This document shows, in pieces, positions 15,707 to 25,090 of a DNA stretch of 64,000 bases (positions are counted from its first letter, which is position 1; each line of letters opens with the position of its first letter). The notes under the pieces were generated by a model. It saw only the letters and a program-made list of their open reading frames with translations, made no database searches and was not told the DNA's origin. Location: the NCBI RefSeq assembly GCF_021991875.1, contig NZ_JAHLKR010000016.1, forward strand, positions 558,001 through 622,000. Reading direction: 5' to 3'. Made by a program: the position numbers and the translations under genes. Source of the DNA: Mycetohabitans sp. B8. GTDB taxonomy: Bacteria > Pseudomonadota > Gammaproteobacteria > Burkholderiales > Burkholderiaceae.

Positions 15707-16447
15707 ATGGTTTCCTGGCTCAGCCCCGACGATCCGTTCCCGCCGCTTGAGCGCGCGCTGGACGAAGCCAGCGGCGCACCCGGCCTGCTCGCCGCGAGTG
15801 CCGAGCTGGATCCGCGACAACTGCTCGATGCGTACCAGCACGGCATCTTCCCGTGGTATTCGAAGGGCCAGCCTGTACTGTGGTGGAGCCCCGATCCGCG
15901 CATGATCCTGGTGCCCAGTGAATTCAAGGTGTCGATGTCGCTGCGCAAAACCCTGAAAAAAGTTTTGCGCGAGCCTTCATGGGAGATCCGTGTGGACGCT
16001 GGCTTTGCTGATGTGATGCATGCGTGCGCGAACGTGAACCGGCCCGGGCAGCATGGCACGTGGATCACACCCAAAGTGATCGCCGCCTATGAGGCGTTGC
16101 ATCGCGCCGGCCTGGCCCATAGCGTCGAAACTTGGGTCGAGGGCCGACGCGTCGGCGGACTGTACGGCGTGAGCTTGGGTCGCATGTTCTACGGCGAATC
16201 GATGTTTGCACACCGTACGGACGCGTCGAAGATCGCCCTCGCCGCGCTCGTCGCGCATTTGCGCGAGCACCGGGTCGACCTGGTCGATTGCCAACAAAAC
16301 ACCGCTCACCTTGCGTCGCTGGGTGCGCGTGAAGTATCGCGTCGCGCGTTTATCGCCCACATGCGTGACGCGATACGGCACTCGCCAATTCCGTGGCAAT
16401 TCGACAAACAAGTGCTGCATCGGTACTGGAATGACAGTCACGAATAG
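15707..16447 (+). CDS. aat: Leucyl/phenylalanyl-tRNA--protein transferase
   Basis: Transfers Leu or Phe from tRNA to proteins with N-terminal Arg or Lys, marking them for ClpS/ClpAP (N-end rule). The 246-residue product has [59 protein letters not shown] and [20 protein letters not shown], all classical Aat blocks, at normal length. In beta-proteobacteria aat typically precedes the second N-end-rule enzyme, as here (bpt 340 bp downstream). Confidence 0.97.
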   Translation: MVSWLSPDDPFPPLERALDEASGAPGLLAASAELDPRQLLDAYQHGIFPWYSKGQPVLWWSPDPRMILVPSEFKVSMSLRKTLKKVLREPSWEIRVDAGFADVMHACANVNRPGQHGTWITPKVIAAYEALHRAGLAHSVETWVEGRRVGGLYGVSLGRMFYGESMFAHRTDASKIALAALVAHLREHRVDLVDCQQNTAHLASLGAREVSRRAFIAHMRDAIRHSPIPWQFDKQVLHRYWNDSHE

Positions 16448-16787
16448 TGCGCCCGGACCGCGCGACGGAACCCCGCCGCTGGGGTCGAAAGCAACTTGTA
16501 AGCTGGGCGCCCGCCGCGGCACGGCGTGCTGGCCCACGCTGTCCGATAAGCTTATTGAAGTGGCGGCCCTATAAGGGACACCCTGCTGCTTGGCAAGAGC
16601 TTGCGTACGGTGGAAACCTTCGACTATGCCGCTCGGGGGCCTGCGCCACAACCTGCCGTCATTTCGTGATACCGTTGATACAGCCTCGTGTGCTAGCTTG
16701 ATTTGGCCGCCGCAAACATGCCATCGGCACCGAAGCGATCTGATGTCGCCACATATTGGGCAAACGATTGCTGTATGAAGGGCTGAC
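16448..16787. other. Enlarged aat-bpt intergenic gap
   Basis: 340 bp with no supportable gene. The gap is larger than needed for a promoter and may hold a decayed insertion. I see no terminal inverted repeats or transposase frame. Confidence 0.4.
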
Positions 16788-17642
16788 GTGACCTACCTTA
16801 AAGAACTGCCGATATCGCCGCTGTCGGCGCTGCAATTCTATGCGACAGCGCCCTACCCCTGTAGCTATCTGGAGGGACGCATTGCGCGTTCACAGGTCGC
16901 CACGCCAAGCCACCTGATCAATTCGGATGTCTACACCGAATTGGTTAAGGCAGGCTTCCGGCGCTCCGGGGTCTTCACTTACCGACCCTATTGCGACGGC
17001 TGTCGCGCCTGCGTGCCGGCGCGCGTGTCCGTCGAGCGCTTCGATGCAAGCCGAACCCAGCGCAAGGTGTGGCGCCGGCATCACGAATTGCTCGCGACGG
17101 TCTCGCCGCTGCATTACGATGAGGAACACTACGCATTGTACATGCGCTATCAAGCTGCGCGGCATGCCGGCGGCGGAATGGATCGCGACAGCCGCGATCA
17201 GTACGAGCAGTTCCTGTTGCAAAGCCGCATTAACTCGCGGCTGGTCGAGTTCCGCGAGCCGTATGAGCCACGCGGCACGGCGCGCTCACGCGCGGTGCGT
17301 GAAGGCGCTAATTCCCGCAAGGGCAAGCTGCGCATGGTCAGCATGATTGACATCCTCGGCGATGGCTTGTCTTCGGTCTATACGTTCTACGAACCCGATG
17401 TTGAGCGCTCGAGCTTTGGTACCTACAACATCCTGTGGCAAATCGAGCAGGCGCGCAGCCTGAAGTTGCCGTACGTGTACTTGGGCTACTGGATTCGCGA
17501 AAGCAGCAAGATGGCGTACAAGGCAAACTTTAAGCCGCTCGAGGGACTGGTCGAGGGTCAATGGCGCGATCTGGAGCCTGGACAGGCCGACGCGGCGCCG
17601 CTCGATGCCACCATCGCACAGCTCGCGCGCCCGGTAAAATAA
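16788..17642 (+). CDS. bpt: Aspartate/glutamate leucyltransferase Bpt
   Basis: Bacterial homologue of eukaryotic arginyltransferase (ATE1); it adds Leu to N-terminal Asp or Glu, creating a ClpS-dependent degron. The 284-residue product has the N-terminal Cys cluster YPCSYLEGR and [16 protein letters not shown], then [10 protein letters not shown] and the GNAT-like core [20 protein letters not shown] with [12 protein letters not shown] start at 16788 with GAAGGG upstream. It forms a functional pair with aat. Confidence 0.96.
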   Translation: MTYLKELPISPLSALQFYATAPYPCSYLEGRIARSQVATPSHLINSDVYTELVKAGFRRSGVFTYRPYCDGCRACVPARVSVERFDASRTQRKVWRRHHELLATVSPLHYDEEHYALYMRYQAARHAGGGMDRDSRDQYEQFLLQSRINSRLVEFREPYEPRGTARSRAVREGANSRKGKLRMVSMIDILGDGLSSVYTFYEPDVERSSFGTYNILWQIEQARSLKLPYVYLGYWIRESSKMAYKANFKPLEGLVEGQWRDLEPGQADAAPLDATIAQLARPVK

Positions 17643-17681
17643 CGAGCTTTTGACTCAGGGCCATCGGCCCAGCCCACTTCC

Positions 17682-18728
17682 GTGCTCAGTTCCCTTTATC
17701 CGCTCGCACGGGCGCACCTGTTCCGTATGGATGCGGAGGACGCCCATCACTTGACGCTGCGCCTGCTAGGCACAGCCGCCCGCACCGGCCTCGCGCGTTG
17801 CCTTGCCCCGCACGCGCCCGATGCACCTCGCACCGTAATGGGCCTGACATTTCGCAACCCGGTGGGGCTCGCCGCCGGCCTGGACAAAGACGGCGCTTGT
17901 ATCGACGGATTGGCGGCGCTCGGATTTGGCTTTATCGAGGTCGGCACGGTGACGCCGCGCCCGCAACCGGGCAATGCGCGCCCGCGACTGTTCCGGCTGC
18001 CCCAGGCCGAGGCGTTGATCAACCGAATGGGCTTCAACAACCATGGCGTGGACGCGTTCGTCGCCAACGTACAAGCCGCACGCTATCGTGGCGTGTTGGG
18101 GCTGAATATTGGCAAGAATGCCGATACGCCGATCGAGCGCGCGGTCGACGACTACCTGTACTGCTTGGAGCGCGTCTATCCGTTTGCCAGCTATGTGGCG
18201 ATCAATATCTCGTCGCCGAATACAAAGAACCTGCGACAGCTGCAAGCCGCCGACGAACTGAATGCGCTGCTGGGCGCGCTCAAGGACAAGCAACAACGGC
18301 TGTCGGACCTGCATGGCAAGCAGGTGCCACTGGCGCTAAAAATCGCGCCGGACCTTGACGACGAACAAATCAAGTCGATCACGGACACGCTGCTACGGCA
18401 CCGTATCGATGGCGTGATCGCGACCAATACCACGCTGTCGCGCACCGCGGTGCAGGGCCTGCGCCATGGCGGCGAAGCCGGTGGCCTGTCCGGGCGGCCG
18501 GTATTCGACCCGTCCAACCGGGTAATCCAGCAATTGCACGCGCAATTGGGCGACGCGGTGCCGATCATCGGCGTGGGCGGGATTTTCAGCGGCGAGGACG
18601 CAAACGCAAAGCTTGCCGCCGGTGCATCGTTAGTGCAGCTTTATACCGGCCTGATCTACCGCGGCCCGGCTCTAGTGGCTGAATGCGTGCGCGCCACCGC
18701 TGGCCATCATGACTCGCGCGTAATATAG
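17682..18728 (+). CDS. pyrD: Dihydroorotate dehydrogenase (quinone), class 2
   Basis: Fourth step of pyrimidine synthesis: oxidises dihydroorotate with FMN and passes electrons to ubiquinone at the inner membrane. The 348-residue product starts with the membrane-facing helical N-terminus typical of class 2. It contains [48 protein letters not shown] (catalytic Ser) and the FMN phosphate region [23 protein letters not shown] start 39 bp behind bpt. Confidence 0.97.
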   Translation: MLSSLYPLARAHLFRMDAEDAHHLTLRLLGTAARTGLARCLAPHAPDAPRTVMGLTFRNPVGLAAGLDKDGACIDGLAALGFGFIEVGTVTPRPQPGNARPRLFRLPQAEALINRMGFNNHGVDAFVANVQAARYRGVLGLNIGKNADTPIERAVDDYLYCLERVYPFASYVAINISSPNTKNLRQLQAADELNALLGALKDKQQRLSDLHGKQVPLALKIAPDLDDEQIKSITDTLLRHRIDGVIATNTTLSRTAVQGLRHGGEAGGLSGRPVFDPSNRVIQQLHAQLGDAVPIIGVGGIFSGEDANAKLAAGASLVQLYTGLIYRGPALVAECVRATAGHHDSRVI

Positions 18729-18812
18729 CGCCTTTGCAAATGCTATTTAAGCTTGGATTGCGGCCTCACTATGATGACCGCCGTCTGTCACTACCCGCCA
18801 AGAGGGAACACG

Positions 18813-19613
18813 ATGAAACTTTCGCTGCTCAAGAAATGGATCGCCGCGACGCTGGTCGGCGGCGCGCTCGCTGCGACCGCCGTGACCGCACCCGCCGCCG
18901 ACCTGCTCGACCAGGTCAAGGAGCGCGGCACGCTGCGCATCGGCCTCGAAGGGACTTATCCGCCATTCAACGCTCGTAACACCCATGGCGAGCTCGTCGG
19001 CTACGACGTGGACGTGGCCAAGGCGATCGCGCTGCGGCTCGGCGTGAGGCCCGAGTTCGTCACCACTGAGTGGAGCGGCATTATCGCTGGGCTGCAAGCC
19101 GGCAAGTTCGACGTAATCGTGAATCAGGTCGGTATTACGCCAGTGCGGCAGCAAGCGTTCGACTTTTCGCAGCCCTATACGTACTCGGTCGCCCAACTGA
19201 TCCAGCGCAAGGATGATTCGCGCCCGTTCCAATCGCTTGACGACCTGAAGGGCAAGAAACTCGGCGTGAGCCTGGGCTCGAACTACAACGACATGGCCAA
19301 GTCGGTGCCCGGCATCGAGGTGAAGACCTACCCGGGTGCGCCCGAGTATCTGCGCGATCTGGCGGCGGGCCGCATTGACGCGGCGCTCAACGACCGGCTG
19401 ATGCTCGCGTATTTGATCAAGACCACCGCGCTGCCATTGCGTTCGAGCGGCACGCTGGGCCAGCAGGAAAAGGTTGGAATCCCGTTCAAGAAAGGCAACC
19501 CCAAGTTCGCCAAGGCCATTGACGACGCCATTGCGCAACTTGACGCTGATGGAACGCTGCCGAAGCTTTCCGATAAGTGGTTCGGCATCGACGTGACCCG
19601 ACCGCTGAAGTAA
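18813..19613 (+). CDS. Amino-acid (cystine-type) ABC transporter substrate-binding protein
   Basis: Periplasmic solute-binding protein of family 3. A Sec signal peptide (residues 1-29, MKLSLLKKWIAATLVGGALA, cleavage after APAA) is followed by RGTLRIGLEGTYPPFNARNT, ELVGYDVDVAKAIALRLGV, EWSGIIAGLQAGKFDVIVNQ and the C-terminal LSDKWFGIDV. This is closest to the FliY/TcyA-like cystine or polar-amino-acid binders. The permease follows after 12 bp. No ATPase gene accompanies the pair. Confidence 0.9.
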   Translation: MKLSLLKKWIAATLVGGALAATAVTAPAADLLDQVKERGTLRIGLEGTYPPFNARNTHGELVGYDVDVAKAIALRLGVRPEFVTTEWSGIIAGLQAGKFDVIVNQVGITPVRQQAFDFSQPYTYSVAQLIQRKDDSRPFQSLDDLKGKKLGVSLGSNYNDMAKSVPGIEVKTYPGAPEYLRDLAAGRIDAALNDRLMLAYLIKTTALPLRSSGTLGQQEKVGIPFKKGNPKFAKAIDDAIAQLDADGTLPKLSDKWFGIDVTRPLK

Positions 19614-19625
19614 GCCGCTACCTTA

Positions 19626-20285
19626 ATGTCACCGTTGACGTTGCTGTTGCAGTCCGCGCCGGCGCTCGCCGCGGGAGCGTTGCTGACGATCAAGTTCGCA
19701 CTGCTATCGATGGCGTTTGGGCTAGCCGGCGGCATGCTCATTGCGCTAATGGGCATCAGCGAGCGGCGTTGGCCGGTGGGCGCCGCACGCGCATACGTCA
19801 GCCTCCTGCGCGGCACGCCGCTGCTGGTGCAGATCTTCGTCGTCTACTATGGCCTGCCGAGCGTGGGAATCGAGTTGGACCCGACGCCGGCCGGCGTGCT
19901 GGCGTTGTCCGCAAACGTCGCCGCGTACCTGTCCGAGAGCATGCGCGGCGCAATCGTGGGCATCGCGCGCGGCCAGTGGCTCGCCGCGTACAGCCTAGGC
20001 CTGTCGCGCCAGCAGACGCTGCGCTACGTGGTCGGGCCACAGGCGCTGCGTATCGCGGTGCCGAGTTTGTCCAACAGCCTCATCAGCCTGGTCAAGGACA
20101 CCTCACTGGTGTCGGTGATCACGGTGACCGAACTGCTACACAGCGCGCAGGAAGTGATCGCGGCCACCTACCAGCCGCTGCCGCTTTATATCGGCGCGGC
20201 AGGCGTGTACTGGGTACTGTGCCACCTGCTCGAGGGGCTCCAGCACCGGCTCGAACGCTACCTCGCACTGCCCACGCGGCACTGA
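19626..20285 (+). CDS. Amino-acid ABC transporter permease
   Basis: Inner-membrane HisM-type permease of 219 residues with about five helices. The EAA loop that contacts the ATPase is recognisable at YSLGLSRQQTLRYVVGPQAL, preceded by SLLRGTPLLVQIFVVYYGLP, the typical family 3 signature. It is co-transcribed with the binding protein. The partner ATPase is missing here; a remnant of a GntR regulator lies directly downstream in the opposite direction. Confidence 0.92.
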   Translation: MSPLTLLLQSAPALAAGALLTIKFALLSMAFGLAGGMLIALMGISERRWPVGAARAYVSLLRGTPLLVQIFVVYYGLPSVGIELDPTPAGVLALSANVAAYLSESMRGAIVGIARGQWLAAYSLGLSRQQTLRYVVGPQALRIAVPSLSNSLISLVKDTSLVSVITVTELLHSAQEVIAATYQPLPLYIGAAGVYWVLCHLLEGLQHRLERYLALPTRH

Positions 20286-20297
20286 GCGGCTATGCGC

Positions 20298-20564
20298 TCA
20301 GTGCGCACCGTCGATTTCCCAAAGAATCTCCTCCTTCGTGAACGCGATTAACGCGACCATCGCGGCCTCGGCCGCAACGGCATCGCGAACCTCGATCGCC
20401 TCGACCACGCGCCCGTGCAGCTTGCGCGCGCGTTCGGCCAGCCCGGCCGTGGACTGGACCAACGGTGCCAGCGTCGACAGCGCTGCACATACGACAGGCG
20501 TCATTTGCTGCAATACTTGGTTGCCGCTCGCGTTGGCGAGCATCCACGCTCGTTGGGTCAGCCC
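20298..20564 (-). pseudogene. C-terminal fragment of a GntR/FadR-family regulator (FCD domain)
   Basis: The frame (LTQRAWMLANASGNQVLQQM to RARKLHGRVVEAIEVRDAVA, ending EEILWEIDGAH) matches the last 80 or so residues of an FCD ligand-binding domain. There is no winged-helix DNA-binding domain, no ribosome site, and a stop codon immediately upstream. A full-length regulator would be about 230 residues, so this is a deletion relic. Confidence 0.7.
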
Positions 20565-20725
20565 TTAACGGCCGCACCGTCTAGGCAGCGCTCATTGCAA
20601 TTTTCACACAGCCGAAATGTATAACAAAATTGAATCCTGCCGCTCGGGACCGAAGGTTTGTTGCCATTCATTTCGATGCACAGGTCAACTGCCGCAGCAG
20701 CGCACGCTTCACGCACCGTTGTGCC

Positions 20726-20745
20726 CAGTGCACATTATTGTGCGC
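20726..20745. promoter_or_regulatory. Putative regulatory palindrome upstream of the first EPS glycosyltransferase
   Basis: CAGTGCACATTATTGTGCGC contains GCACA-TTAT-TGTGC. A near copy occurs at 26286-26306 in front of the GNAT-manC operon. The regulator is unknown. Confidence 0.4.
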
Positions 20746-20869
20746 CCCCGTACATAGACTATGCCAAGTGCTGCCGATAATGGCCCCAACAGCTATGATG
20801 CGCAGGGCGCACGCGGCATCGACACCGCGTCGGCCGCAAGGCCGAAACCCAATCCGAGAGGACCCACGC

Positions 20870-22237
20870 TTGAAGGTAGCGATTGTTCACGACTGGCTGG
20901 TCGTCCATGGCGGTGCCGAACGGGTGCTCGCCCAGATGATTGACTGTTTCCCGCAAGCAGACATCTTCAGCCTGGTCGACTTCCTGGAAGAGCGCTCGTG
21001 CCTGCGCGGCAAGCCGGTCCATACTTCGTTCATCCAGACACTGCCCATGGCCCGGCGCAAGTACCGCGGCTACCTGCCGCTATTTCCGCTGGCAATCGAG
21101 CAATTCGATCTGTCCAGTTACGACGTGATCCTGTCCAGTTCGTACGCTGTGGCCAAGGGCGTGCTGAACGGGCCCGACCAGCTACACGTGAGCTATGTGC
21201 ATTCGCCGGTACGCTACGCATGGGATCTGCAGCACCAGTACTTGAGCGAGGCGGGGCTCACGCACGGCGTGAAATCGATGCTCGTGCGCGCGCTACTGCA
21301 CTACATCCGCAACTGGGACGCGCGTTCAGCCAACGGCGTGGACCTGATCGCGGCAAACTCGCGTTTTGTCGCGCGGCGCGTGCGCAAGGTCTATCGTCGC
21401 GAATCGACGGTGATTTATCCGCCGGTGGACGTCGAGCACCTGCAGTTGAATACTGCTAAAGAGGACTTTTATCTGACCGCATCCAGGATGGTGCCCTACA
21501 AGCGCATTGACCTGATCGTGAACGCCTTTTCCCGGATGCCACAGCGCAAGCTGGTCGTCATCGGCGATGGTCCGGAGATGTCCAAGATCCGCGCGCTGGC
21601 AGGCCCGAATGTGACGCTGCTCGGCTATCAACCCTTCGACGTATTGCATTCGCACCTGCAGCGTGCCAAGGCCTTCGTGTTTGCCGCCGAGGAAGACTTC
21701 GGCATCTCACCGGTTGAAGCACAGGCATGCGGCACGCCCGTCATCGCCTACGGTAAGGGCGGCGCGCTCGAATCGGTGCGCGCCGATACCGGCGCACGGC
21801 CCACCGGTTTGTTCTTCGATACGCAAACCACGCCCGCGTTGATCGATGCCGTCGAGCGGTTCGAGGCACTGCCCCACGGCACGTTCGAGCCGCTCGCATG
21901 CCGCGCCAACGCACAACGCTTTTCTGCGGATCGCTTCCGCGCCGCGTTTTCCAACCTGGTCATGGAAGGCTACCAGCGGCTGCAAGCTGAATTGGCGTCG
22001 CCGATCAGCGATCCGGCGCGCCGCGACATGCCGCCGTATGTAATCCTGCCGAATCAGCCAGCCGTCGCCACCACGCAACTGGGCGAGCCGGCTGCACCGG
22101 GGATCACAACGCCATTGCTGACACGCGCTGCTGCAGCAGGCCATGCAGTGCGCCGCGATCAGCCCCGCAACCCTAAGGGTTTCGCATCCGTGGACAACCT
22201 CGCGCATCACGGCAACCCGTTCACGCGCGCTGGCTGA
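20870..22237 (+). CDS. Glycosyltransferase family 4 (exopolysaccharide synthesis)
   Basis: Cytoplasmic GT-B enzyme adding a sugar to the lipid-linked repeat unit. It has the N-terminal VAIVHDWLVVHGGAERVLAQ motif, SYVHSPVRYAWD, and a GT4 donor domain with GDGPEMSKIRALAGPNVTLL and EEDFGISPVEAQACGTPVIA (E-x7-E). The frame opens at 20630, but homologous enzymes start at the KVAIVHDW segment and GAGAGG stands before TTG 20870, so I use that; ATG 20780 is the alternative. The last 80 residues are a low-complexity tail not seen in typical members. Confidence 0.88.
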   Translation: MKVAIVHDWLVVHGGAERVLAQMIDCFPQADIFSLVDFLEERSCLRGKPVHTSFIQTLPMARRKYRGYLPLFPLAIEQFDLSSYDVILSSSYAVAKGVLNGPDQLHVSYVHSPVRYAWDLQHQYLSEAGLTHGVKSMLVRALLHYIRNWDARSANGVDLIAANSRFVARRVRKVYRRESTVIYPPVDVEHLQLNTAKEDFYLTASRMVPYKRIDLIVNAFSRMPQRKLVVIGDGPEMSKIRALAGPNVTLLGYQPFDVLHSHLQRAKAFVFAAEEDFGISPVEAQACGTPVIAYGKGGALESVRADTGARPTGLFFDTQTTPALIDAVERFEALPHGTFEPLACRANAQRFSADRFRAAFSNLVMEGYQRLQAELASPISDPARRDMPPYVILPNQPAVATTQLGEPAAPGITTPLLTRAAAAGHAVRRDQPRNPKGFASVDNLAHHGNPFTRAG

Positions 22238-22406
22238 CGCCCGCCAGCCGCCTCCTCGGGCGGCATCGTCGCCACCGACGCCGAGTTCGCACCAGCTGAC
22301 AACGTGCGGTTTGACTGTGCGCCGGCCCGCCACTGCTCGACGCCGCCGGCAAACCGGTCAAGACAAGGTTCTGCGTCACGACGCTGTGCTGATCGCGCCG
22401 TTCCCG

Positions 22407-24296
22407 CTACAGCATCGCCTCTTCGGACGGCAGCGCCGGCGTGGCTGCCGGCACATGCGCGGGCGCGTACGACGCACGGGCGAGGTCGGCGCACAGCGAT
22501 GGGCGAGCCTGCTTATCGAGTACGTCGGCGAAAAGCTCCATGAGGAACGCCTCGCACAATGCCACTACACGCTCGCGTGCCGCTGGATTCAGCACCTCAT
22601 GGTCCATGTTAGGTATCACGCAGGCATGCGCACCGCCGATCCGTGCGAGCCGTTGGCCGCCATGACCGAAATGAACCTCGAGTTCGTCCAGGCCATGGTC
22701 CAGCGGACTGAACAGCAATTGCACGCGAACCCCGCGCGCGGCCAGTTCTTTCATCTGGCGACGCGCCCGCTGGCTGCTGCCCGGCGCATCCCGCATGTCT
22801 TGCGTCCAGGCCGCCGCGAGGCCCCGTGTGCGCGCCACCGCATAGCGACACAGCGTGTCGATGACCGGTCGCAAGCTGACCTCGCCGCGCAACACCTGGG
22901 CCCACTTCTGCGCGCGCCACATCGAGCGCAAATGCGCGCGGGTCGATCCGGCACCCACTCGGCCGGCGTCATGCATCGTGAATCCATCGGGAAACGAAAA
23001 ACCGAGCAGGTTCACCAGCATCAAGCCCCGAATCGCTGCGTTGTCCAGCGCGGCGCGCAAGCCCAGGTACGCACCGGAGCAAATACCGAACACCGCAATG
23101 CCCGGATGGCCGCGCAAGCGTGCCCAATCGACCGCATCGGATGTGTCGGCAGCCAGCGCGTCGAAACTCAACGAGCCTGGATCGATCTGTGTGGCCGCCG
23201 CCGCGCTGTCCCCCAGCCCGCTCGCGTCAAGCCGCAGCGAAGCAAACCCCGCACGCGCGAGCTGGCGCGCCAACTCGACGTTGAAGCGCCCGTCCCCGAC
23301 ATGGTGCGTGGCGGCCGTGTTGGGGATCACAACCAGCGGCGCACGGCCCGATCTGCCCGCCGGTTCGCAGAGGATGCCGAACAACCGGCCTTGATCCAAC
23401 TTGATCGGCTGCTCCACCATCCAGTCAGTCTGAAGCGACGCACCAACACACACTGGCACTGACGATGCGGGACGCGATGCACCCGCTGGGGCGGCCTGAG
23501 GCGTCACCGCTTCGTTTACCAGCCACTGCGTGACGACGTCGAGCGTGGCCTGCGGGACTTGGGCGAGCCAGGATGGCTGCATCGCGCCCGGGTATTCGGC
23601 GAACAAGCCAGCGTCCACGCGCGCGCCCTGCGACCGGTATACCTCAGCGAGCGCATGGCTCGGATCATGCGAGTCGACATGCATGATGAGCACCGACGAC
23701 GCGGGCGGTGCCTGAAGGCGGCGCAAGTCGTACTTTGCCACCTGCTCCATCGCGGCCAGCTCGAAACGATGCCCGAGCACATCGAATGCGCCAGCCGGTG
23801 GTGCGTCGGTCCGCACGTGCGATCCCGTCTTCTCCCGCCACGTCTGCTGCAGCACCTTGAGTTCGCGAACAAACTGCCGGCCCGAGACGACGGGCGCCAT
23901 TAATACGACGCGCTGCGCGCCGACCTGGGGCGCAGCCTGCGCGGCCACCATCGCGCCGTAGCGCGCCCCGACCAGCGCAATGCGTTGTACCCCCGTCACG
24001 CGCCGCAGATATTCGACGGCGTTCACCACTTCACCCGCCCATCGGGTTGGCTCCACTCGCGTGTCACGATCCAGCGAATCGCCGGTGCCTGCATAGTCAA
24101 AGCGCAACACCGGGATGCGCCGCAACGCCAATCGCTCAGCCAGTTGCCGCATCGTCTGGTACAACCATAATGCTTCATGCCCGAGCGGGTTGCACAGCAC
24201 CACGCCCCAACCCACGTCGCCCGGATCGCCAGCCGGCGCGCCATGAAGCCAGCCGAAATGCCCATCAAACGAGACAGGCCACATCGTCGTGTCCAT
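22407..24296 (-). CDS. Tandem alpha/beta-hydrolase protein (exosortase-system-like)
   Basis: A 629-residue cytoplasmic fusion of two alpha/beta-hydrolase domains (about 1-270 and 295-610). Each domain resembles the hydrolase 1/2 proteins of exosortase/EPS loci (LRFDYAGTGDS in the first, LRLDASGLGDS in the second). The nucleophile elbow of domain 1 reads GARYG (Arg112 in place of Ser), so it should be inactive. Domain 2 reads GICSG, giving a Cys406 nucleophile, with candidate Asp in LLFSPLDHGLDE and His in IPNMDHEVLN. It lies convergent to the first glycosyltransferase in the EPS locus. Substrate unknown. Confidence 0.8.
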   Translation of the reverse strand: MDTTMWPVSFDGHFGWLHGAPAGDPGDVGWGVVLCNPLGHEALWLYQTMRQLAERLALRRIPVLRFDYAGTGDSLDRDTRVEPTRWAGEVVNAVEYLRRVTGVQRIALVGARYGAMVAAQAAPQVGAQRVVLMAPVVSGRQFVRELKVLQQTWREKTGSHVRTDAPPAGAFDVLGHRFELAAMEQVAKYDLRRLQAPPASSVLIMHVDSHDPSHALAEVYRSQGARVDAGLFAEYPGAMQPSWLAQVPQATLDVVTQWLVNEAVTPQAAPAGASRPASSVPVCVGASLQTDWMVEQPIKLDQGRLFGILCEPAGRSGRAPLVVIPNTAATHHVGDGRFNVELARQLARAGFASLRLDASGLGDSAAAATQIDPGSLSFDALAADTSDAVDWARLRGHPGIAVFGICSGAYLGLRAALDNAAIRGLMLVNLLGFSFPDGFTMHDAGRVGAGSTRAHLRSMWRAQKWAQVLRGEVSLRPVIDTLCRYAVARTRGLAAAWTQDMRDAPGSSQRARRQMKELAARGVRVQLLFSPLDHGLDELEVHFGHGGQRLARIGGAHACVIPNMDHEVLNPAARERVVALCEAFLMELFADVLDKQARPSLCADLARASYAPAHVPAATPALPSEEAML

Positions 24297-24761
24297 TCTC
24301 TAACCCTCTTTGTTTTTTCACCCGGCGCCTGCGTACCATAGCGCATGGACCAGCCGGCCTCCCCCTCCATGACGACGCGTCCACGGCACGGATACGCCGG
24401 TTAGTAGGCGGCATCCACAGAGTTGGGGTCGGTGCGCTGACGTACCCAATCGAGCCATGCGCGTCGTCATGCGTGTGCAGCCTTCGCGCTGCCCTGCGCG
24501 CCGAAGACGGGTATCGGGTTTAATCACGGGCTTTCTCCCGACGAAATAGGGAAAAGTCCGATCATCTTGTTTGCCAGTCACCCCTGGAACGTTCTTCTAG
24601 GTTGACTCACACTAGATGTAAGGGAGTCTTCAAGTTTCGCCCAGTGCTGCCGGTAGGCAGCGATGAGGGCCAAAAGTGCAACGGCGTGCATTTTGCCGGA
24701 CCTCACACTGTCGGGCTTGGGGGACGCGCCGAACGAGACAGTGCGCTTGAAGGGTAGGATC
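24297..24761. other. Intergenic region between the hydrolase and a small membrane protein gene
   Basis: About 465 bp separating divergent genes. It must hold both promoters, but I cannot assign convincing -35/-10 boxes. No gene is supported in it. Confidence 0.4.
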
Positions 24762-24977
24762 ATGAATAATATGCTGCATATCGTAATCATCGTGCTCGCG
24801 ATCCAAGTCATCGCGCTATGCGTTGCCATGGCGTTCGGACGCGCGGCCAAGAGCGGGGATCGTTTCGAAGGACCGGACGAATTCGACGACGCGCGCGCCG
24901 CTAAGACAACACTGCTCGCGCGTCGCAAAGCCGCCCGGGTGGCACAGCCGGCGCAAGTGCAACAATCAAGCCATTGA
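24762..24977 (+). CDS. Small membrane-anchored protein, 71 aa
   Basis: One N-terminal transmembrane helix (MNNMLHIVIIVLAIQVIALC) is followed by a charged, disordered cytoplasmic tail rich in Ala/Arg. AGGGTAGG precedes the ATG; the frame is open earlier, but without a comparable site. No family recognised. It is convergent with the aa:CP ligase gene. Confidence 0.6.
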   Translation: MNNMLHIVIIVLAIQVIALCVAMAFGRAAKSGDRFEGPDEFDDARAAKTTLLARRKAARVAQPAQVQQSSH

Positions 24978-25090
24978 GCGCTCCAGTACGGCGCGCGTAC
25001 CACGACGGGCGAGCCGCTTTGCGCGCTCCATCCGCCACTATGCAGCCCTGCTCGGACCGTATTCCACCGCTCGCACGCTTTTTCGCGCGG

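Noticed and set aside
22143..23462. Long plus-strand frame across the tandem hydrolase gene
   Set aside because: Arg/His-rich composition typical of antisense reading in GC-rich DNA; the minus-strand hydrolase domains are clear.
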